Source: Polynucleobacter sp. AM-25C3 (GTDB lineage Bacteria > Pseudomonadota > Gammaproteobacteria > Burkholderiales > Burkholderiaceae). Taken from it: 64,000 nucleotides of DNA. The position numbers and the translations under genes were made by a program. Position 1 is the first letter of the stretch. Each line of letters opens with the position of its first letter. The stretch spans positions 52,854 through 116,853 of the forward strand of contig NZ_JACVOS010000008.1 of the NCBI RefSeq assembly GCF_018882335.1, written 5' to 3'. The notes under the pieces are model-generated. The model saw only the letters and a program-made list of their open reading frames with translations, was not told the origin of the DNA and made no database searches. Shown one piece after another: positions 1 through 9,868 of this stretch.

Positions 1-92
1 ATTTGCTGGGCAATCCCCTCTAGAGAGGTTAAACAGTCGGCCAAATTGGCCTCTTCATTGCGGGTAATGAGTATGACGGATAAGGTGGGCAT
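1..92 (-). CDS. Family 2 glycosyltransferase, N-terminal fragment
   Basis: Only the first 30 codons are in the window; the gene runs off the left edge. The ATG at 92 opens a hydrophobic first beta strand followed by the T-R-N-E-E motif and a C-L-x-S-L helix, which is the nucleotide-sugar binding start of GT-A family 2 enzymes. It diverges from msbA with only about 10 bases between the two likely start codons. Proteobacterial neighbours of msbA are often lipopolysaccharide core glycosyltransferases (WaaE/KdtX type), so a role in LPS core assembly is likely but inferred. Confidence 0.7.
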   Translation of the reverse strand, partial: MPTLSVILITRNEEANLADCLTSLEGIAQQ

Positions 93-102
93 AATTCATT
101 AT

Positions 103-1866
103 ATGAATGCTCAAGACCGTACTGCCCTAAATCGCTTAATTCAGTATCTCAAGCCCCATATTCGCTTGATTATTGGCTCTTTACTAGCTATGGCCTTTGT
201 TGCTGGTGCTGAAACCTCTATCCCAGCCTTAATGAAGCCTTTGCTGGATCGCGGTTTTACAGGGGAGCTCAATAGCAAACTCTGGCAGGTGCCGGTCTTC
301 TTAGTTGGTTTGGCTCTGGTTCGGAGCTTAGCGCAGTTTCTGTCTAACTATTTGCTGACGCGGGTAATTAATGCAGTGTTGTTGAAATTACGTCAGCAGA
401 TGTTTCAAACACTCTTACATGCAAGCACTACTTTCTTTCAAAAGAATTCGGCGTCCAACTTAATTAATGCCGTTGTTTTTGAGGTTAATAATGTTCTCTC
501 CATTATGGGTGGCATGTTAATTAGTTTGGTTCGGGATTCGCTGACGGTGGTCGGTTTGATCGGATATCTTATTTATTTGAATTGGCAGTTGACTTTAGTT
601 GTATTGGTTATTTTCCCCATCATTGCTTTCATTATGAGCAAAATTAATAAGCGTTTACGTAGCTTAAATCGTGAACAACAAGGTTTAACTAGCGAGCTTG
701 CCTACATCGTTGAAGAAGCTGCTGCCGGTTATAAAATTGTGAAGGTGCATGGTGCTGAAGGGTATGAGATGCGCCGCTTTATGGAGAAAGCTGATCGCCT
801 GCGCCAATTCGCCTTGAAGTCTGCGGTAGCTGGTGGCCTGAATCAGCCGATTACCCAATTGATTGCATCGATGGCGCTTTCAGTGGTGCTGGTGATTGCC
901 TTGATGCAATCCGCATCCGAAGGAACTACAGTTGGCGGTTTTGCCGCTTTCGTTACTGCAATGATGTTGGTGATATCACCGATTAAACATTTAGCCGATA
1001 TCAATCAGCCCCTGCAGCGCGGCCTTACTGCTGCAGAAATGATTTTCTCTCTCATGGATCAACCATTTGAGGAGGAGGAATCTCGCAAAGAAAATATGAA
1101 GCCCCTTGGCAAGACTAAGGGCGGAATACGATTTGAAGATGTTGGCTTCTCTTACCAACAAGAAGCAGGGCGCAAAGATGCGCTCACCGGAGTGAATTTG
1201 AATATCCAACCCGGGGAGGTAGTTGCTTTTGTTGGACCATCTGGCGGCGGTAAATCCACGCTGGTGAATTTATTGCCGCGTTTCTTTAAGCCGACAAGCG
1301 GGCAAATTTTCTTGGACGATATTCCTCTCGAGGATATTGTTCTGGCGGATGTACGTAAGCAAATTGCTTTTGTAAGTCAGGATGTTATTTTATTTAATGA
1401 CAGTATTGCAGCAAACGTAGCATACGGAGCCGTGGGCCCTGAAGGTGTTGATCGTGGGCGCGTCATCGAGGCTCTTGATGCAGCAAACTTATCAGCCCTC
1501 ATGAAAGAAATGCCTGAAGGTATTGATACGCAAATTGGGGATAACGGCAATCGCCTTTCTGGTGGTCAGCGGCAACGTTTAGCTATTGCCAGGGCAATTT
1601 ATAAGGATGCGCCTATTTTGATTTTAGATGAGGCAACTTCAGCCCTAGATTCTGAATCAGAGCGTCAGGTGCAGGACGCATTAGAGCGATTAATGGCAGG
1701 CAGAACCACTTTGGTCATTGCCCATCGCTTATCAACCATTGAGCATGCTGATCGCATTGTGGTACTTGAGCATGGCCATGTGATTGAGAATGGCTCGCAT
1801 GAGGAGTTGATCTCTAAAGATGGCTTATATGCCAACCTACACCGCATTCAGTTTTCGAATGCTTAA
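103..1866 (+). CDS. msbA: Lipid A flippase MsbA, ABC transporter permease/ATP-binding protein
   Basis: This is a half-transporter that flips lipid A-core across the inner membrane as a homodimer, ahead of export by the Lpt machine. About 310 N-terminal residues hold six membrane helices. The ATPase domain follows with Walker [10 protein letters not shown], the signature L-S-G-G-Q-R-Q-R and Walker B I-L-I-L-D-E-A-T. The length of 587 residues from ATG 103 is normal for MsbA. That start has a purine-rich AAGGTGG about 12 bases upstream; the frame is open back to a TTG at 46, but those codons overlap the divergent glycosyltransferase. It ends 7 bases from the convergent rng gene. Confidence 0.9.
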   Translation: MNAQDRTALNRLIQYLKPHIRLIIGSLLAMAFVAGAETSIPALMKPLLDRGFTGELNSKLWQVPVFLVGLALVRSLAQFLSNYLLTRVINAVLLKLRQQMFQTLLHASTTFFQKNSASNLINAVVFEVNNVLSIMGGMLISLVRDSLTVVGLIGYLIYLNWQLTLVVLVIFPIIAFIMSKINKRLRSLNREQQGLTSELAYIVEEAAAGYKIVKVHGAEGYEMRRFMEKADRLRQFALKSAVAGGLNQPITQLIASMALSVVLVIALMQSASEGTTVGGFAAFVTAMMLVISPIKHLADINQPLQRGLTAAEMIFSLMDQPFEEEESRKENMKPLGKTKGGIRFEDVGFSYQQEAGRKDALTGVNLNIQPGEVVAFVGPSGGGKSTLVNLLPRFFKPTSGQIFLDDIPLEDIVLADVRKQIAFVSQDVILFNDSIAANVAYGAVGPEGVDRGRVIEALDAANLSALMKEMPEGIDTQIGDNGNRLSGGQRQRLAIARAIYKDAPILILDEATSALDSESERQVQDALERLMAGRTTLVIAHRLSTIEHADRIVVLEHGHVIENGSHEELISKDGLYANLHRIQFSNA

Positions 1867-1877
1867 TCAATGATTAA
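1863..1877. repeat. Short palindrome at the msbA/rng convergent ends
   Basis: TTAATCA-A-TGATTAA is a perfect 7-base inverted repeat that contains the stop codons of both convergent genes. It is too AT-rich and short to be a strong intrinsic terminator. It may simply reflect the two TAA stops. Confidence 0.3.
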
Positions 1878-3337
1878 CTGAGAACGATATCGTATTGTTC
1901 TTGGCGGAAGCTGCCTTCCGCTTGGAGTTTGATCGGCTTGCTAATAAAGTCGCCTAGCTGTGCTAAAAATTGATTTTCTTCTTCTAGGAAGAGATCAATC
2001 ACATCGGGAGCGGCGACGATTCTAAATTCTCGTGGGTTAAATTGGCGATGTTCACGCACAATCTCACGCAAAATCTCGTAGCAAATCGTTTGTGCGGTTT
2101 TTATTTCACCCTTGCCTTGGCAGGTAGCACAAGGCTCGCAGGTGATATGGGCTAGTGACTCACGGGTCCGCTTGCGCGTCATCTCTACTAAACCTAATGA
2201 AGAAAAATCACTCAATGATGTACGAGCATGATCGCGTTGTAAATTTCGCTTGAGCTCATGTAAAACAGACTCTTGATGATCCTTGCCCAACATGTCGATA
2301 AAGTCAATGATGATGATGCCGCCAAGATTGCGTAAGCGCAGTTGACGGGCAATGGCCTGAGCGGCCTCAAGATTGGTTTTAAATACTGTGTCATCCAGAT
2401 TGCGTGCACCCACATAACTTCCAGTATTTACATCAATGGTAGTCATGGATTCTGTTTGGTCGATCATCAGGTAGCCACCAGATTTAAGGTCAACTCTTCT
2501 ACCCAGCGCCTTATTAATTTCGGCGTCCACATCAAACAAATCAAAGAGGGCACGCTCACCACGATGCAGTGTGAGCTTATCCAAGAGATTGGGCATATAC
2601 AGCGTGGCGAATCCTTTGAGCTTTTCAAAGTTCTCAGCTGAGTCCACCCGAATTTGAGTGGTTTCTTCGCCAGCAACATCTCGCAATACCCGCTCAGCCA
2701 AACTAAGATCCTGGTATAGCAAACTAGGCGCAGCCTTGTGATTTACGGCTTCCCTGATCTTTTCCCAAGTGGTGCGCAGGTAATGCATGTCATGCTCGAG
2801 TTCAGTATCGCTAGCATCTTGTGCGCTGGTGCGGACAATGATTCCACCTTTTTCATCTGCAGGCATTAGCCCTGCAAGGCGCGCCTTAATGGCTTCGCGT
2901 TCTTCAGGTTGATCAATTCTTTGGGATACGCCAATATATTTTTCGCTAGCTACATCAGTACCAGCTGGTGGCAGGTAAACCAAGTTGCGACCTGCAATGC
3001 TCAGTTGGGTAGTTAGGCGAGCACCCTTGGTGCCGAGTGGATCCTTGAGGACTTGCACTAAAACATTTTGACCCTCAAAGAGCAGTTTTTCTATTTGCGC
3101 CTGAGGATTGTTTTGTGTAATGTCAGCAACATGCATAAATGCAGTGCGCTCTAAGCCGATCTCAATAAAAGCAGACTGCATGCCAGGTAGTACACGCACT
3201 ACCTTTGCTAAGTAAATATTTCCAACAATGCCTCGTTGACGAGTGCGTTCAATTTGAAGCTCTTGAACGGCACCTTGCTGAATTAATGCCACCCGTGTTT
3301 CTTGGGGGGTGATGTTGATCAGAATTTCTTCATTCAT
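1874..3337 (-). CDS. rng: Ribonuclease G
   Basis: This endoribonuclease matures the 5' end of 16S rRNA and degrades mRNA, cutting AU-rich single strands. The 487-residue length matches RNase G and lacks the long scaffold tail of RNase E. An S1 domain lies near residues 35-120 (G-N-I-Y-L-A-K-V near its start). The catalytic core carries T-T-I-D-V-N-T-G and I-I-I-I-D-F-I-D-M, which hold the metal-binding aspartates. A Cys cluster C-E-P-C-A-T-C near residue 400 corresponds to the zinc link. It is the last gene of the minus-strand run and overlaps maf by 4 bases, so translation is probably coupled. Confidence 0.95.
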   Translation of the reverse strand: MNEEILINITPQETRVALIQQGAVQELQIERTRQRGIVGNIYLAKVVRVLPGMQSAFIEIGLERTAFMHVADITQNNPQAQIEKLLFEGQNVLVQVLKDPLGTKGARLTTQLSIAGRNLVYLPPAGTDVASEKYIGVSQRIDQPEEREAIKARLAGLMPADEKGGIIVRTSAQDASDTELEHDMHYLRTTWEKIREAVNHKAAPSLLYQDLSLAERVLRDVAGEETTQIRVDSAENFEKLKGFATLYMPNLLDKLTLHRGERALFDLFDVDAEINKALGRRVDLKSGGYLMIDQTESMTTIDVNTGSYVGARNLDDTVFKTNLEAAQAIARQLRLRNLGGIIIIDFIDMLGKDHQESVLHELKRNLQRDHARTSLSDFSSLGLVEMTRKRTRESLAHITCEPCATCQGKGEIKTAQTICYEILREIVREHRQFNPREFRIVAAPDVIDLFLEEENQFLAQLGDFISKPIKLQAEGSFRQEQYDIVLS

Positions 3338-3960
3338 ATGCGGGTAACTTTAGCGAAATCCAATAACTGGTTAACTTCGTAAATAGGTAATCCCATGATA
3401 CCGCTATAGCTGCCTCTGATTGAAGGAATAAAAGCGCCTCCAAGCCCCTGAATGCCGTAGGCACCAGCTTTGCCAAAAGGCTCGCCACTGTTAATGTAGT
3501 TGGTAATGTGCTCAGGAGTAAGGTGCGCAAATTCCACCTCAGACACTTGCACCAAGCAGAGGGGGTTGGTTTTAGGATCGATCGTGAGTACAACCGCAGT
3601 GAGCACTTCATGCACTTTGCCGCTCAGCATTTCTAGAATGTGCGCGGCATTAGCAGCATCAGTAGGCTTTCCTAGGATCTCACCATCAGAGCTGCCCGGT
3701 AGACTCACGGTAGTATCTGCGCACAAAATAGGCGCCCATGGTTTGCCGCTTTTTTGCCACCGCGCTAAGGCAATAGCGCTTTTGGCAAAGGTGACTCGCT
3801 CAACATATTGACGCGCTTTTTCATTAGGGAGAGGCGTTTCAATGATTTCAGTATCTTCGCCTGCTTCAGCAATCAGCATTTCAAACTGAACGCCGATTTG
3901 CTTGAGCAAGTCTTGGCGCCTAGGGCTTTGTGATGCAAGGTAAATATAAGAAAACATCAA
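3334..3960 (-). CDS. maf: Maf-family nucleoside triphosphate pyrophosphatase (YhdE type)
   Basis: The protein hydrolyses non-canonical or excess nucleoside triphosphates, probably dTTP, UTP and modified forms, to the monophosphates. The N-terminal L-A-S-Q-S-P-R-R motif is the Maf substrate loop; C-A-D-T-T-V and the later K-A-G-A-Y-G-I-Q-G motif complete the active site and favour the YhdE subfamily over YceF. At 208 residues it is normal in length. Two ATG codons are adjacent (3960 and 3957) and either may be used. It lies between rlmH and rng in the same orientation. Confidence 0.9.
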   Translation of the reverse strand: MMFSYIYLASQSPRRQDLLKQIGVQFEMLIAEAGEDTEIIETPLPNEKARQYVERVTFAKSAIALARWQKSGKPWAPILCADTTVSLPGSSDGEILGKPTDAANAAHILEMLSGKVHEVLTAVVLTIDPKTNPLCLVQVSEVEFAHLTPEHITNYINSGEPFGKAGAYGIQGLGGAFIPSIRGSYSGIMGLPIYEVNQLLDFAKVTRI

Positions 3961-3964
3961 TGAC

Positions 3965-4408
3965 TTACTCGCGGTGATAAGGATGGCCTTGCAAAATAGT
4001 CCAGGCTCGATAGAGTTGCTCCACTAGCACTACTCTTGCCATGGCATGTGGCAGCGTCAGGCTCGAGAGGCGCCACATTGCTTGCGCGTTTTCTTTGAGG
4101 CTGGGATCGAGTCCATCGGCACCGCCAATTAAAAAGGTGATGTCAAAACCCTCTTGTCGCCAGTTGCTTAGCTGAGTGGCTAGATTTTGAGTAGTTTGGT
4201 CTTTGCCGCGCTCATCTAGGGCAATCACACGAGAACCCTTGGGGATGGCCGCCACTATTTTGATTGCCTCTTTAGCTGGCGTCAGATCTGGTTTAATTTC
4301 TTTGATTTCGATACTGCAATCGGCAGGCATGCGCTTAATGTAATCATGGGTTGCAGTTGCAACCCATTCTGGCATTTTGTGACCAACAGAAACAATCGTT
4401 AAACGCAT
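3965..4408 (-). CDS. rlmH: 23S rRNA pseudouridine-1915 N3-methyltransferase RlmH
   Basis: This is a SPOUT-class methyltransferase that acts on assembled 70S ribosomes at helix 69 using S-adenosylmethionine. The start at 4408 gives M-R-L-T-I-V-S-V-G and 147 residues, close to the usual length of about 155. A longer frame back to 4441 overlaps rsfS and adds a low-complexity stretch unlike the family. F-L-I-G-G-A-D-G-L and the C-terminal L-V-E-Q-L-Y-R-A are the knot motifs. It follows rsfS by 10 bases, the usual pairing of these two ribosome factors. Confidence 0.93.
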   Translation of the reverse strand: MRLTIVSVGHKMPEWVATATHDYIKRMPADCSIEIKEIKPDLTPAKEAIKIVAAIPKGSRVIALDERGKDQTTQNLATQLSNWRQEGFDITFLIGGADGLDPSLKENAQAMWRLSSLTLPHAMARVVLVEQLYRAWTILQGHPYHRE

Positions 4409-4418
4409 TGCTGGGGAG

Positions 4419-4808
4419 TTACTCTTCGTCGTCGGGCTCACTGGCCTTCACAAGCCCTTTGTCAGCCGCTAATTTGACGCGCACTGGCTTAGCGCCCCAC
4501 ATACCTTCCAGTTGGTAGTACGCACGCAATGCAGGTTGCAAAATATGAACCACGATATCGCCGCAATCGACGAGCACCCATTCACCCGTCTCCAAGCCTT
4601 CGACCGAGATGACTTCCCCACCTTTAGCGTTGACGGCCTCTTTAACTGACATAGCTAAAGATCTGGTTTGGCGATTGGAGGTGCCGGTAGCAATAATGAC
4701 TCGGTCAAACAGCTCGCTGAGCTTGGTAGTGTCGTAAACGCGAATATCTTGAGCTTTGACATCTTCAAGTGCATTAATCACGACGCGTTGTAATTTTGTT
4801 AAGTCCAT
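4419..4808 (-). CDS. rsfS: Ribosomal silencing factor RsfS
   Basis: RsfS binds protein L14 on the 50S subunit and blocks joining with the 30S subunit when nutrients are short. The 129-residue protein has the Iojap-domain signature: D-I-R-V-Y-D-T in the first strand, A-T-G-T-S-N-R-Q in the middle and W-V-L-V-D-C-G-D-I-V-V-H-I near the end. It sits between nadD and rlmH, a conserved arrangement. Confidence 0.95.
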   Translation of the reverse strand: MDLTKLQRVVINALEDVKAQDIRVYDTTKLSELFDRVIIATGTSNRQTRSLAMSVKEAVNAKGGEVISVEGLETGEWVLVDCGDIVVHILQPALRAYYQLEGMWGAKPVRVKLAADKGLVKASEPDDEE

Positions 4809-4863
4809 AGTTTCTTTAATATTTTTCTTGGGTATTTTGTATATAGGGGTGATCTTAGCCTGA

Positions 4864-5607
4864 TTACTTGTACAGACCTAGATTTGTAATGATTTCTAAA
4901 GCGTGAGAGGGAATGTGCTCAGATGCAATAGTGCCCCGAGCTGAGCTTTTGAGTTGATTTCGAAGGCGGGTTGATGAAAGGTCTACCGAAAGACTGTTAT
5001 CTAGATAAATGAGGCCAAATGGGCTTTTTTCAAGGGTATTGGCGTCAATAGATTGATGCTTTGCCAGTAAGGCCTCAATTTCGGGGTTCATCTGCGCTGA
5101 AAGTTCATGGTGAGGTCTGCTGGCTACCGCAAAATTCACATAATTGAGTAATTGATCCCACGAGTTCCAGGAGGGCAGGTTGAGGAGGGAATCAGCCCCC
5201 ATTAGCCAAGTTAAGCTGGCATGGGGTCCAAAGCGCTCTCTGAGAGCCTTGGCGGTATCGATGGTATAGCTTGGGCCTGCTCGATCAAGCTCAATCCGAT
5301 CAATGCCAATTTGAGTGGGTATTTTTAAATACAGAAATACTCTAGCAAGATCAATGCCCGCTGCTTCAGTCAGCTGAAAGCGAATCTCCGCCGGGGTGAT
5401 ATCAGATTCTTTTTGCCAGGGCTCACCACTGGGGATGAGTAGAAGTACGTCCAGCTGCAGCGCCTTTGCAAAGTGAGTTGCTAGCTTGAGATGGCCAAGA
5501 TGAGGGGGATCAAATGTTCCACCCAGAATGCCAATTTTTTTTGGTTCGTCCAAGGGCAGTGATGTCAAGTTAGGCCAGCCAGTCACGGGGCTTGAGGTAG
5601 TGGTCAT
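4864..5607 (-). CDS. nadD: Nicotinate-nucleotide adenylyltransferase
   Basis: NadD makes deamido-NAD from nicotinate mononucleotide and ATP in NAD synthesis. The nucleotidyltransferase motif [11 protein letters not shown] (residues about 29-39) carries the catalytic histidines, and S-S-T-R-L-R near the C-terminus is the second ATP-binding motif. The 247 residues are slightly longer than usual because the ATG at 5607 lies 38 bases inside hemF and adds about 24 residues before the first strand. No internal ATG precedes the motif, although a GTG at codon 8 could also serve. Confidence 0.92.
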   Translation of the reverse strand: MTTTSSPVTGWPNLTSLPLDEPKKIGILGGTFDPPHLGHLKLATHFAKALQLDVLLLIPSGEPWQKESDITPAEIRFQLTEAAGIDLARVFLYLKIPTQIGIDRIELDRAGPSYTIDTAKALRERFGPHASLTWLMGADSLLNLPSWNSWDQLLNYVNFAVASRPHHELSAQMNPEIEALLAKHQSIDANTLEKSPFGLIYLDNSLSVDLSSTRLRNQLKSSARGTIASEHIPSHALEIITNLGLYK

Positions 5608-6505
5608 ACAGCTTGGCTTCTGGTGTCCCTGGCTTTGGTTGCCAGTTGTACCACCATTGCACTACAGGCGGCATGGACATCAGAATGGACTCGGTACGTC
5701 CACCAGAGTGCAGGCCAAAAATAGTGCCACGGTCGAATATCAAGTTGTATTCCACATAGCGACCACGACGATATTCTTGAAACGCTTTTTCCTCGGCAGT
5801 AAAACTATCTTTATAGCGTTTCTCCACAATCGGTAGGTAAGCATCAATGAAAGCATCGCCTACAGCACGCGTCATTGCAAAGCTTTGCTCATAGCCGAGA
5901 CTATTGAAGTCATCAAAAAAAATACCACCAATACCACGAGGCTCTTCCCGATGCTTGAGATAGAAGTATTCATCGCACCATTTTTTAAAGCGGGGATAGA
6001 GGTCTTCACCAAATGGATCCAATGCATCTTTGGCTGTCTGATGAAAGTATCTGCAATCTTCATCCACACCGTAGTAAGGGGTGAGATCAAAGCCACCGCC
6101 AAACCACCAGACTGGTTCTTTATCAGGAGCTTGCGCAATAAAGCAGCGCACATTCATATGGGTGGTTGGTACCTTGGGATTGTTTGGATGAAATACCAAA
6201 GAAACACCCATGGCCTCAAAACTACGTCCAGCGACTTCAGGGCGGTGATGGGAGGCAGAAGGGGGCATTTGATCGCCACGAACGTGTGAGAATCCCACGC
6301 CACCTTTTTCTAAAATATTGCCGCCATCCAAAATGCAGGTGCGCCCATAACCTTTGAGCTTGCTATCTTCCGGCTTCTCCCAGGCGTCCACCATAAATGC
6401 CTTACCATCCAGGGCGCTCATCGCTGTAGTGATGCGATCTTGCAAGCCTAAGAAATACTCTTTTAAATCTGCAATATTAATTTGGGTGCGTTCGGTTGAT
6501 GACAA
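5570..6505 (-). CDS. hemF: Oxygen-dependent coproporphyrinogen III oxidase
   Basis: HemF converts coproporphyrinogen III to protoporphyrinogen IX with O2 in heme synthesis, in the cytoplasm as a homodimer. The 311-residue protein has the family blocks [38 protein letters not shown] and the late [13 protein letters not shown]. The enzyme implies aerobic growth. It lies 45 bases after purD and overlaps nadD. Confidence 0.97.
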   Translation of the reverse strand: MSSTERTQINIADLKEYFLGLQDRITTAMSALDGKAFMVDAWEKPEDSKLKGYGRTCILDGGNILEKGGVGFSHVRGDQMPPSASHHRPEVAGRSFEAMGVSLVFHPNNPKVPTTHMNVRCFIAQAPDKEPVWWFGGGFDLTPYYGVDEDCRYFHQTAKDALDPFGEDLYPRFKKWCDEYFYLKHREEPRGIGGIFFDDFNSLGYEQSFAMTRAVGDAFIDAYLPIVEKRYKDSFTAEEKAFQEYRRGRYVEYNLIFDRGTIFGLHSGGRTESILMSMPPVVQWWYNWQPKPGTPEAKLYDHYLKPRDWLA

Positions 6506-6550
6506 GGATGAAAGGTTTTTCTTTGTATTGGGTTATATCAAGAGGCTGAA

Positions 6551-7828
6551 TTATTTAACTGCGCGATAGCCAATATCTTTGCGGTATTGCATCCCATCAA
6601 ACTGAATCTGGGCAATCGCTTCATATGCTTTTTGTTGAGCGCCGCGAACCGTATCCGATAGACCCACTACGCACATCACGCGACCACCAGAGGTGAGTAG
6701 CTTTCCGTCTTGCAGCTTGGTGCCCGCATGGAAGGTAAGTTGATCTTCAGTATCGGCTGGAATACCAGTGATGACGTCGCCATTGCGAGGGGTATCGGGA
6801 TAGTTATGCGCCGCCAGCACCACACCTAAAGCAGTGCGACGATCCCAATCCAATTCCACTTCGTTGAGCGTGCCATCAACCGCATGATCCAGCGCATTGA
6901 CGAGATCACTACGCAAGCGCGCCATGATGGGTTGAGTTTCTGGATCGCCCATACGGCAGTTAAATTCCAAGGTCTTAATCTTGCCGTCTGGCGCAATCAT
7001 GAGGCCTGCATAGAGGAAGCCAGTGTAAGGGATGCCATCATTCTTCATGCCGTTAACAGTAGGCATGATGACCTCACGTAAGGCGCGCGCATGAATTTCT
7101 GGAGTAACCACAGGCGCAGGGGAGTAAGCACCCATACCGCCTGTATTGGGACCTTGGTCAGCATCGAGTAAACGTTTGTGATCCTGGCTAGTAGCCAAGG
7201 CCAAAACATGTTTACCGTCAACGAGAACAATAAAGCTGGCCTCTTCGCCAGTCAGAAACTCTTCAATCACCACGCGGGCACCTGCGTTACCTAGCTTGTT
7301 GTCGGCCAGCATCATGTCGACCGCCGCATGAGCTTCTGCTAAATCCATTGCCACAACAACGCCTTTACCAGCAGCAAGACCATCGGCCTTGATGACGATT
7401 GGCGCGCCTTTAGCATCAATGTAGGCATGCGCCTCTAGTGCATTTGAAAATGTTTGGTACTCAGCTGTTGGAATGCCATGGCGCTTCATGAACGCTTTAG
7501 AAAAATCTTTTGAAGACTCTAACTGGGCAGCCAGTTGGGTTGGCCCAAAAATACGCAAGCCATTGTTGCGAAATACATCGACGATGCCCGCTGCTAAAGG
7601 CGCTTCAGGACCAACTACTGTGAGATGAATCTTTTCACGCTTTGCAAAGTCTGCCAATTCTTGAAGACCGGAGATGGGAAGATTTTGAATGCCTGCCGCC
7701 GTCAACTTTGCTGTAGCTGTTCCGCCGTTACCAGGGGCAACATATACGGTTTGAACTTGGGGGGAATGGGCTAGCTTCCAAGCAAGGGCATGTTCGCGAC
7801 CACCGGATCCAACTAAAAGAATTTTCAT
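6551..7828 (-). CDS. purD: Phosphoribosylamine-glycine ligase
   Basis: PurD performs the second step of purine synthesis, joining phosphoribosylamine to glycine with ATP. The 425-residue ATP-grasp enzyme begins M-K-I-L-L-V-G-S-G-G-R-E-H-A. It carries D-G-L-A-A-G-K-G-V in the ATP-grasp lid and the PROSITE-type block R-M-G-D-P-E-T-Q near residue 290. It lies 48 bases after yebC in the same orientation. Confidence 0.97.
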   Translation of the reverse strand: MKILLVGSGGREHALAWKLAHSPQVQTVYVAPGNGGTATAKLTAAGIQNLPISGLQELADFAKREKIHLTVVGPEAPLAAGIVDVFRNNGLRIFGPTQLAAQLESSKDFSKAFMKRHGIPTAEYQTFSNALEAHAYIDAKGAPIVIKADGLAAGKGVVVAMDLAEAHAAVDMMLADNKLGNAGARVVIEEFLTGEEASFIVLVDGKHVLALATSQDHKRLLDADQGPNTGGMGAYSPAPVVTPEIHARALREVIMPTVNGMKNDGIPYTGFLYAGLMIAPDGKIKTLEFNCRMGDPETQPIMARLRSDLVNALDHAVDGTLNEVELDWDRRTALGVVLAAHNYPDTPRNGDVITGIPADTEDQLTFHAGTKLQDGKLLTSGGRVMCVVGLSDTVRGAQQKAYEAIAQIQFDGMQYRKDIGYRAVK

Positions 7829-7876
7829 AAAGAGCTAAGAGATATGTTGATGAATAGAGTTTATAAAACTGCTTGA

Positions 7877-8596
7877 TTACAAAGATGCATTCGTGAAGAC
7901 TTCTTGAACATCATCTAAGTTCTCAAGTGCGTCTAATAGTTTCTGCATGCTTTCAGCTTGATCACCCTCGAGTTCAGTTTCAGTCTCAGGGCGCATCGTC
8001 ACCGTTGCTAGCTCTGCTTTCAGACCGGCCTGAGTGAGTGCATCTTGTACTTTGGAAAAATCAGGCACTGGAGTCAGTACCTCAAGTGAGCCATCATCAT
8101 GGGTGATGACATCTTCTGCGCCCGCGTCCAGTGCGATCTCCATGAGTTGATCTTCGTTGGTACCTGGGGCAAATAACATTTGACCGCAGTGCTTGAACAT
8201 GAAAGCAACAGAACCTTCGGCGCCCATATTTCCACCATTTTTTGCAAATGCATGGCGAACCTCGGCAACGGTACGGGTGCGGTTATCCGTTAAGCAATCC
8301 ACAATGATGGCTGCCCCATTCAGGCCGTAACCTTCGTAACGAATTTCTTCATAGTTAACTCCTTCTAAGGAGCCGGTACCGCGTTGGATTGCCCGCTGCA
8401 CATTATCGTTAGGCATATTGGCATCTTTAGCCTTATCGATTCCCAGGCGTAAGCGAGGATTGGTGGCGATATCGCCACCACCCAATTTGGCTGCAACAGT
8501 GATTTCTTTAATGAGTTTGGTCCAAATCTTGCCGCGCTTTTCGTCTTGACGTCCTTTGCGGTGCTGAATATTGGCCCATTTCGAATGGCCGGCCAT
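7877..8596 (-). CDS. yebC: YebC/PmpR-family protein
   Basis: Members of this family have been described as transcriptional regulators (PmpR) and, more recently, as factors that help ribosomes through difficult proline-containing sequences (TACO1/YebC). The N-terminus [14 protein letters not shown] is the family hallmark, and the 239-residue length is normal. An acidic second half holds the two alpha/beta domains. It heads the minus-strand run yebC-purD-hemF-nadD-rsfS-rlmH-maf-rng. Confidence 0.95.
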   Translation of the reverse strand: MAGHSKWANIQHRKGRQDEKRGKIWTKLIKEITVAAKLGGGDIATNPRLRLGIDKAKDANMPNDNVQRAIQRGTGSLEGVNYEEIRYEGYGLNGAAIIVDCLTDNRTRTVAEVRHAFAKNGGNMGAEGSVAFMFKHCGQMLFAPGTNEDQLMEIALDAGAEDVITHDDGSLEVLTPVPDFSKVQDALTQAGLKAELATVTMRPETETELEGDQAESMQKLLDALENLDDVQEVFTNASL

Positions 8597-8737
8597 ACGG
8601 GAAAGTCCTTTTGAGTAATGTGGCTTGAAGACCTCATTTTAAGGGCTTCTCAGCCCAAGAATGGGGGTCCTATCATTTTTTTGTTACACTCTCACCTCTT
8701 AGTTTGCTTCAATGCAGTTTTTCCACTGCAAACACCT

Positions 8738-8822
8738 GCCCCGGTGATGGAATTGGTAGACGTGCCGGACTCAAAATCCGGTGCCGCAAGGCGTGGCGGT
8801 TCAAGTCCGCCCCGGGGCACCA
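8738..8822 (+). tRNA. tRNA-Leu, anticodon CAA
   Basis: The acceptor arms GCCCCGG and CCGGGGC pair over 7 bases, and the CCA end is encoded. The anticodon stem CCGGA/TCCGG closes the loop CTCAAAA, giving anticodon CAA at 8772-8774, which reads UUG. A long variable arm (GTGCCGCAAGGCGT region) and GGTTCAAGTCC in the T arm confirm a class II leucine tRNA. It lies alone between yebC and the convergent cysB-like gene. Confidence 0.97.
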
Positions 8823-8864
8823 TCTCAAAAAGGCCGTTATCTACGCCAAGAGATGCTCAAAACT

Positions 8865-9806
8865 TTAAATCTCGTAAGTTTCAGACTCGTTATTCATTGC
8901 TTGCTCAACAATTTTCTTGGTGAGTGTCGGCGAGAACAGTTCAATAAAGGTATACACGAAAGAGCGCAGGTAAGCACCTTGCTTTACGCCCAGATGCGTC
9001 ACGTTGTTGCCAAATAAATGCCCTACAGGGATCACTCGAAGATTGCGATCTCTATCGGCGTCATAGGCTAATCCAGCAACAATTCCTACGCCCATGCCCG
9101 TTTCCACATAAGTCTTAATCACATCAGCATCAATCGCTTCCAAAATAATATCGGGGCTCAGATTGCGCTGCGCAAAGGCGGCATCAATCTTGCTGCGACC
9201 CGCGAACGCTTTGTCGTAGGTGATGAGGGGGTACTTCGCAATTTCTTCTAAGGTGATCGTTGACTGATTGAGTAGCGGATGGCTGAGTGGCACCATGATG
9301 ACGTGTTGCCATTGGTATCCTGGTAAAGCCAATACGCCTGGTGTGTTGGCAATGCCTTCAGTTGCAATCGCAATATCCGCGCGATCATGAATCAGTAGTT
9401 CCGCAATTTGCCCCGGACTGCCTTGTTGAATGCTGACGCGCACCTTAGGAAAGCGCTTGGTAAATTCTGTCAGGACTTTGGGTAATGCATAGCGCGCTTG
9501 AGTATGGGTCGTGGCAATCACAAAGTTACCTTGATCCTGGCTGGCAAAGTCTTTGCCTACACGTTTCAAAGTTTCTACCTCATCCAGAATGCGCTCAATA
9601 GAAACCAAAATCCGTTTGCCCGGCTCAGTGAGTGAGCGAATGCGTTTACCGTGGCGTCGAAATATTTCTACACCTAGTTCATCTTCTAGCTCAATAATGG
9701 CCTTGGAGACCCCAGGTTGGGAGGTGAACAGTGCTTTAGCGGCCGAAGTCAGGTTGAAGTTTTGTCTTACCGCTTCACGAACAAAGCGAAATTGGTGCAG
9801 ATTCAT
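8865..9806 (-). CDS. cysB: LysR-type regulator, CysB-like
   Basis: CysB-type regulators activate sulfate assimilation genes with O- or N-acetylserine as inducer. The 313-residue protein begins M-N-L-H-Q-F-R-F-V-R-E-A and has the helix-turn-helix S-A-A-K-A-L-F-T-S-Q-P-G-V-S-K at residues 20-35, characteristic of the CysB/Cbl branch. The effector domain has T-T-H-T-Q-A-R-Y, which contacts sulfate or acetylserine in CysB. No sulfur genes are in the window, so its targets lie elsewhere. Confidence 0.85.
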   Translation of the reverse strand: MNLHQFRFVREAVRQNFNLTSAAKALFTSQPGVSKAIIELEDELGVEIFRRHGKRIRSLTEPGKRILVSIERILDEVETLKRVGKDFASQDQGNFVIATTHTQARYALPKVLTEFTKRFPKVRVSIQQGSPGQIAELLIHDRADIAIATEGIANTPGVLALPGYQWQHVIMVPLSHPLLNQSTITLEEIAKYPLITYDKAFAGRSKIDAAFAQRNLSPDIILEAIDADVIKTYVETGMGVGIVAGLAYDADRDRNLRVIPVGHLFGNNVTHLGVKQGAYLRSFVYTFIELFSPTLTKKIVEQAMNNESETYEI

Positions 9807-9868
9807 ATGGAGTCCATTCTTTATATCAACTGCGATATAGGAATTAAATTCTATATGATTTTAAGGTA

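Noticed and set aside
2342..2641. Plus-strand ORF opposite rng
   Set aside because: It lies fully inside the conserved RNase G gene and has no independent support.
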